A DNA stretch of 64,000 bases from Chinchilla lanigera. Lineage: Eukaryota > Chordata > Mammalia > Rodentia > Chinchillidae. The number at the start of each line of letters is the position of its first letter. Within the stretch, counting starts at the first letter, position 1. The stretch lies in contig NW_004955417.1 of NCBI RefSeq assembly GCF_000276665.1, positions 16,461,921-16,525,920 of the forward strand, given 5' to 3'. The notes beneath the pieces were generated by a model that saw nothing but the letters and a program-made list of their open reading frames with translations, was not told where the DNA came from and ran no database searches. The translations under genes and the position numbers were made by a program. Positions 59,885-64,000 of the stretch are shown here, in pieces.

Positions 59885-60052
59885 CTGCTGGGCATGGTGG
59901 TACACACCTGTAATCCCAACACTCAGGAAACAGGAGCGGGAAGATCACTGCGAGTTTGAGACTAGCTTGGGCTACATACGGAGTTCAAGGCCAGTCCCAA
60001 CTATATAGCAAGACCCTATCTCAAAAAAGCCAAAAAAAGGAAAGAAAAAAAA
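59885..60052 (+). mobile_element. B1-like SINE, sense
   Basis: 'Gctgggcatggtggtacaca', 'cctgtaatcccaacactcag', 'cttgggctacatacggagtt' and 'agaccctatctcaaaaaagc'. It includes the same extra internal block as the copy at 46.2 kb. The target duplication is AGTACTAGAAAA (59872) with AGTACTAGGAAAA (60053). Confidence 0.94.
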
Positions 60053-60830
60053 AGTACTAGGAAAACTGAGTGAATTTAGTATAATCACAAGGTAAGTCAA
60101 TATACAAAAATACAATACAATTCTATTTCTATATACTATAAATAAACAATGGGAAGCTGGAAAAAATACATGTATATTACAATAACAACAAAGATGTAAA
60201 ATATTAGGGATTAATTTAACAAAATGTGTCCTGAAATGTACATGAAAATTACTTTCTTGAGAGCAATTAAGTACTCCTAAGTAAATGGAGAAATATATTA
60301 TCCTCACAGGTCAGAAGAGTCAGTATTATAGAAAAAGAGAATGTATTTCTACAAACATTGTATATGTGTTCATATAAAAAGTTTTCTTAATGTAGGTTTC
60401 ATTTTAAAAACCTGAAAAAATAAGAAAAAATACAAATGTCCACCAACAAGTAAATGGATGAACACAATATGACATATCCATATATGCATACAATGGAATA
60501 ATATGCAACAATAAGAAAGAATTGCTAATCTTGTAAAATACTAGATAAATATACTTAAAAAGAAGCCAGACACATAAGAATACATACTTATCATTGCACA
60601 TACATAAAACTCTCCAAAAATAAATATAATTAAGAGGTAGAAAGCTGAACAGAATTGTTCAAGGGTAGACAACAGACCAGAAAAGGATATAAGGGATATT
60701 TTAGGATGACAGAAATTTTCTTTTTCAACTGTATAAAAGCTACAAAGATTTACATGCTTTTAAAAATCATATAGCTACACTCAGAATGAATTCTTTTTGT
60801 TACATGGAACTTGCATTTTAACAAAGCTGT

Positions 60831-61286
60831 TTTTTTTAAAGATGCACAGATACAAACAATAAACACACACATATCTATAAACAAATAAAAATGAAAGAGC
60901 AACCAAAGGTCAAATACTATACTGATTTAGAAGGAGGGACATTTTACTGATAATTACACAATAGCTTATGTAAAACTATCAACTTGTATTTGAGATTTCT
61001 TGAAGCTGGAGTAAAGAATATAGCATGATCAGTTAAAAAATAAAATTTTACAATAGATCCATTATAATAACTTTTTAAAATTATGAATTTTTGAAAACAA
61101 GTTTAAATAGTGTTCTATAAAATATGCAGCAAGCCAAAATAAAAACAAGCTCAGAAATTGGAAAATTTGTCTTTTGCATAGATCAGATCAAGTGACACTT
61201 TGGGGAAATTTTTGTGTATGGTGTTAACACTTCCTAAACGTGGTGTTCATCTGACCGGACAACAAACGGTACCAATTTCAGAGGGA
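60831..61286. other. Gene-less AT-rich DNA
   Basis: I see no gene or nameable repeat. There is a short poly-T run at 60829-60838 and AT-rich sequence. Confidence 0.5.
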
Positions 61287-61392
61287 AAGACATTGTGTGG
61301 TTGTTTGTTGTGGCAGTGGTACTGGAAACTGGACTCAGGGCCTTGCTCATGCTAGGCAAGCACTCTACCACGGAGCTATCTTCAGTCTTGAG
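61287..61392 (-). mobile_element. ID-like SINE, antisense, older
   Basis: 'Ggtactggaaactggactca', 'gggccttgctcatgctagg', 'caagcactctaccacggagc' reads as an antisense ID-like element of an older subfamily (GCTAGGCAAGCACT rather than TTGCCAGGCAGGTGCT). The target duplication is not clear. Confidence 0.85.
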
Positions 61393-62496
61393 AATTGTTT
61401 TCAAATTTAAGATCCTATTCTCTCCACAAATATGGACACTAGGCAATATAAAAGTGTATATTAAGGGAAATAGCAAAGGCAGCTTTTGAACAAACTATAT
61501 AATATTATGACCCAGAATTTTTTTCCTTTCCGAGTAAATGAGACTTCATGTCTTTTCCAATAAGCAAAAAACACAGCTCCATAATCCCATTACATAAGGT
61601 ATTTTTATTTATTGATCAAAAGCCTGCCAATTTTCTCTGGCTAACATCTAAATCTCAGCAAAAATGTTTTTTGACATTTTTCCTATACAGTTTGCCAGGT
61701 ATCCTTTGCTCCAGGGTCTATAAAGGAGCCTATATTTGAACAGAGGGAATTTAAGAATCCTTCATTGAGTATCCAAGTATTTAGTATCCTCCTTAAAACT
61801 GTTTTCCATCTCCAGAATCCAAACCTTACATTTCAATTCCAGTAAGTAAAATTTTACCATGGCTTTAGTGTCGGAATCATAATTTACTACATTGCACCAC
61901 ATTCCTCAAGCCTCAAACCTGTGCCGTTTTATACAATTTCTCCCAGAAAATTGTCTTGTGCCATTTCTTTCTGCTACCATTGTTTGCTGATTCTGTCACC
62001 TTTCTGAACCTTGGCAAGTTAGTTGGATTCAGTTTATATCACCTCTCTGACTCTCTCACAAATGTCTGGATGACCACATACCACCAATTTCTCATCTCTA
62101 GACAACAAATTGTGCAGTCACAGTTCAGTAGTTCTCGGCCATCACTGTATATAGCAAAGCTGAGGCTTCACTTCCTGACTAATCAAATAAGAATGCACAG
62201 CCCCAGGCACCCATAGTTTTAAAAACTCCAGATGATTCTGAAATTCAGCCAAGGATAAGAAAGCTTGAAATACACTAAAGTAAGTAACAACAAAAAGCTT
62301 AAGGTGATCCCCCCCCAAAAAAACCCTCAGTAATTAGCGTAATGTTTCAATGCAATATTTTTACAAATCAAATTTGAATGAAAAATTACATATTATAAAC
62401 AAAATAGCAAACTTTGAAGTGAAGCACCAGTACTTCACACCTACAGCTAAACAAATTCATATCATTGGTTCTATCTTTATTTAAAATGTTGATATT
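61393..62496. other. Gene-less DNA with a hAT remnant
   Basis: No gene. The hAT remnant at 62126-62267 is listed separately. The 86-codon frame at 61956-62216 overlaps it. Confidence 0.5.
62126..62267 (+). mobile_element. hAT-Charlie remnant (MER5/MER20-type)
   Basis: It starts CAGTAGTTCTCGGCCATCAC and ends 'aaggataagaaagcttg'. 'Agccccaggcacccatagtt' and 'actccagatgattctgaaat' are typical interior words. The 8-bp flanks do not match, so ends are approximate. Confidence 0.6.
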
Positions 62497-62846
62497 TGTT
62501 GTGGTTTGTGTCTGTGTGTCCCCGCAAAGCCTCATGTGGTCATGGGGCAGGCTTCTAGAGTTTGATTGATTATGGGTGTGAGAGCTACACCCGCCCTGGG
62601 GTGGATTGTTTGCATATGTAAGGGAGAGGAAGAGGCTGCTTGCCACCATTCCTCCCTTTTGTTTTTGTTGCTTTTGCTGTGTTCTGCTGCCATGAGCTGT
62701 AGCCCTCTGCCATGTGCCACTCTGCCTTGTAACCTGCCAAGTATGGACTGAAACCTCCACAAACTGTAAGTGAAATAAACCTTTCCTTCCTTAATTTTGG
62801 GCATAAAGTATTTTGTCCCAGCAATGAGAGAAAAGCAACCAAGACC
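62497..62846 (+). mobile_element. Solo MaLR-type LTR, sense
   Basis: TGTTGTGGTTTG to 'aaccaagacc', with an exact 5-bp target duplication ATATT at 62492-62496 and 62847-62851. It shares 'ctgaaacctccacaaactgt', 'aataaacctttccttcctta' and 'ttttgtcccagcaatgagag' with the LTRs at 17.0 and 56.1 kb. It contains a polyadenylation signal AATAAA at about 62774. Four overlapping frames here (62386-62848) are LTR readings. Confidence 0.92.
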
Positions 62847-62851
62847 ATATT

Positions 62852-64000
62852 TTATTCATCAGAAGTGCTTTTGAGTCAAATTTGATGTTTAAAACTGTAT
62901 TGCATCAAAATATTGATTGTCCTGACTACTGAGGCTTTTGGTGGCCCTTAAATTTTTCATTCTACTCATCTAGGCTTGGATCTTGCAAGCCATTGTCCTG
63001 GGCAGATGTTCTAAAGTTCAGAATCTAAACTGTCAATAACTGTCCTTGGCTCCAAAGCCACTTGACTGTAGCAAGCATTGACACTTTGTCTTCTGACAAT
63101 CCTTGCTTGCTAAGCCCGGTTGGTAATGACAGGGAATGAAGTACAGCGTGGAGATCAAGTCAATTGCTTTTGTCTAGAGTGACAATCTCCTTCTCAGGTC
63201 CTGGTCTCAGGAAACACACCTGTACCCAAAATGCATAGCAGGGTGAGGCTGGTCTAGATATTTTTGAAACTTTCTCTAAAGTGATTCTGATTCATCATTG
63301 CTCCCCATTACCTTAGAAGAACCACTGAGCTAGATCATGTCATAAATGCCCTGCCACTCAAAATGTGTGCAGCAGCCGCAGCACACTTTGGAGTTTTTAA
63401 CTAATGTACATGTCCTGGCTCTACCTTACATGTACGGGAACATAAAACTGGGGGTACAGGCAGGAATGGGGGTTTAGAAAGACAGACATGTGCTACCGTG
63501 TGGAAAATGCTGATCACACAAATAATCATCTACCTGTTAATGGATTTGTGACAACTAGTGGAGAGCTACTTACTCCCTACTTAGCTAAGGCTACTTCCAG
63601 AGATAAGGAGAAGGCTCTTCAGAGCTTCTCTTGTGTAGGTACAGGGCAATCCAATTGCTGTGAGACCATGTCAGCCAATGTGTCTTAGGAACAGAGTTTT
63701 GGCCAAATGGATGGTTTCTTGGGAGTCACTACGACAAGAGAAAACATGTACCATGAGTAAGTCATCTACCTGGGAATGCAACGAGGCATAAGCAGAAGTT
63801 AAATCTTTCTGCAAGCTCAAGGGGCAAGTCTGAAGGCAGACCAGAATAAAGAAAGTCCCAGTCCGGAGTCCAAAGCCATTTTCACAAGGGAGCCAGTGAA
63901 GCCCAATGTTCTTTCTCAGTGCCAGCCAAGCAGCACATGGATAAGAAGGTGAGGCTAAAGGGATAAGATCCAGGGAACAGAGCTAGAATGTGGATTTTAA
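62852..64000. other. Gene-less DNA to the window end
   Basis: A weak MER5-type right end may lie at about 63220-63325 (ctctaaagtgattctgattc ... agaagaaccactgag). Otherwise nothing is recognised. The 66-codon frame at 63488-63688 has no features. Confidence 0.45.

Larger units (their letters stand above)
58150..60830 (+). mobile_element. Old L1M LINE-1, sense, nearly 2.7 kb, with nested insertions
   Basis: The ORF2 endonuclease end (tgatagaacaagttgatag, 58218; tagaacactccacccaacc, 58296) leads to the segment before reverse transcriptase ('aaatttatagttttaaatgc' at 58591). Reverse-transcriptase pieces follow at 59100-59830 and post-RT text at 60060-60330 (tacaattctatttctatata). The 3' region lies at 60400-60780 (gtccaccaacaagtaaatgg; gacatatccatatatgcata). 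Frames are broken. Nested are an L1 3' end (58862-58985), an ID-like fragment (59369-59428) and a B1 (59885-60052). Confidence 0.8.

Noticed and set aside
62386..62848. Several overlapping frames of 61-124 codons
   Set aside because: All lie in or across the solo LTR at 62497-62846.
1..64000. CRISPR arrays, operons, phage or plasmid features
   Set aside because: The window is clearly mammalian. The tandem repeats present are microsatellites or slippage duplications, with no regular spacer arrangement.

Overview
The window looks like non-coding nuclear DNA from a placental mammal, most likely a rodent outside the mouse/rat family. It is AT-rich, I find no CpG island, and no reading frame longer than about 240 codons is open. 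Almost every recognisable feature is a transposable element. The rodent call rests on three SINE types: tRNA-derived ID-like SINEs (for example 29767-29861), 7SL-derived B1-like SINEs (46236-46397, 59885-60052), and one B1 joined to an ID-like half (45689-45882). The last has the B1-dID layout I know from squirrel-related rodents and some other non-murid lineages. I cannot name the species.

No host protein-coding gene, exon, tRNA or structural RNA gene can be supported. The longest open frames are explained by repeats. The 236-codon frame at 52453-53163 (-) is the C-terminal part of LINE-1 ORF2 read into flanking DNA. The 209-codon frame at 14555-15184 lies inside an LTR retrotransposon interior. 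The window is best read as a gene desert or the inside of a very large intron.

Layout: 1-7285 is mostly unassigned DNA with old-repeat traces and a purine tract. 7285-17390 holds three antisense MaLR elements, one of them a complete LTR-interior-LTR copy at 13270-15497, plus a sense LTR. 17390-22810 has a LINE-2 split by a LINE-1. 22810-25340 is an old L1M carrying a hAT element, a SINE and an LTR. 29070-34235 holds two more old L1M elements with three SINEs and an LTR. 35625-37407 is a complete sense MaLR copy inside a still older repeat. 37407-46400 is sparse, with MIR traces, a candidate unrelated LTR and the B1 copies. 46570-48900 is an antisense L1M followed by a younger sense L1. 49400-50370 is a cluster of MIRs. 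52046-53029 is the best-preserved L1 insertion, with a 16-bp target duplication. 55739-57088 is a Tigger-like DNA transposon disturbed by a duplication and an LTR. 58150-60830 is another L1M with nested insertions. 62497-62846 is a solo LTR.

The strongest results are insertion histories that the sequence proves: exact target-site duplications, and host repeats that rejoin when the insertion is removed. I found no sign of a novel functional system. The least explained items are a tailless 230-bp insertion with a perfect 15-bp duplication (47757-48016), a 95-96% identical duplication around a DNA transposon (55739-56896), and two repeat-free blocks that could be conserved regulatory DNA.
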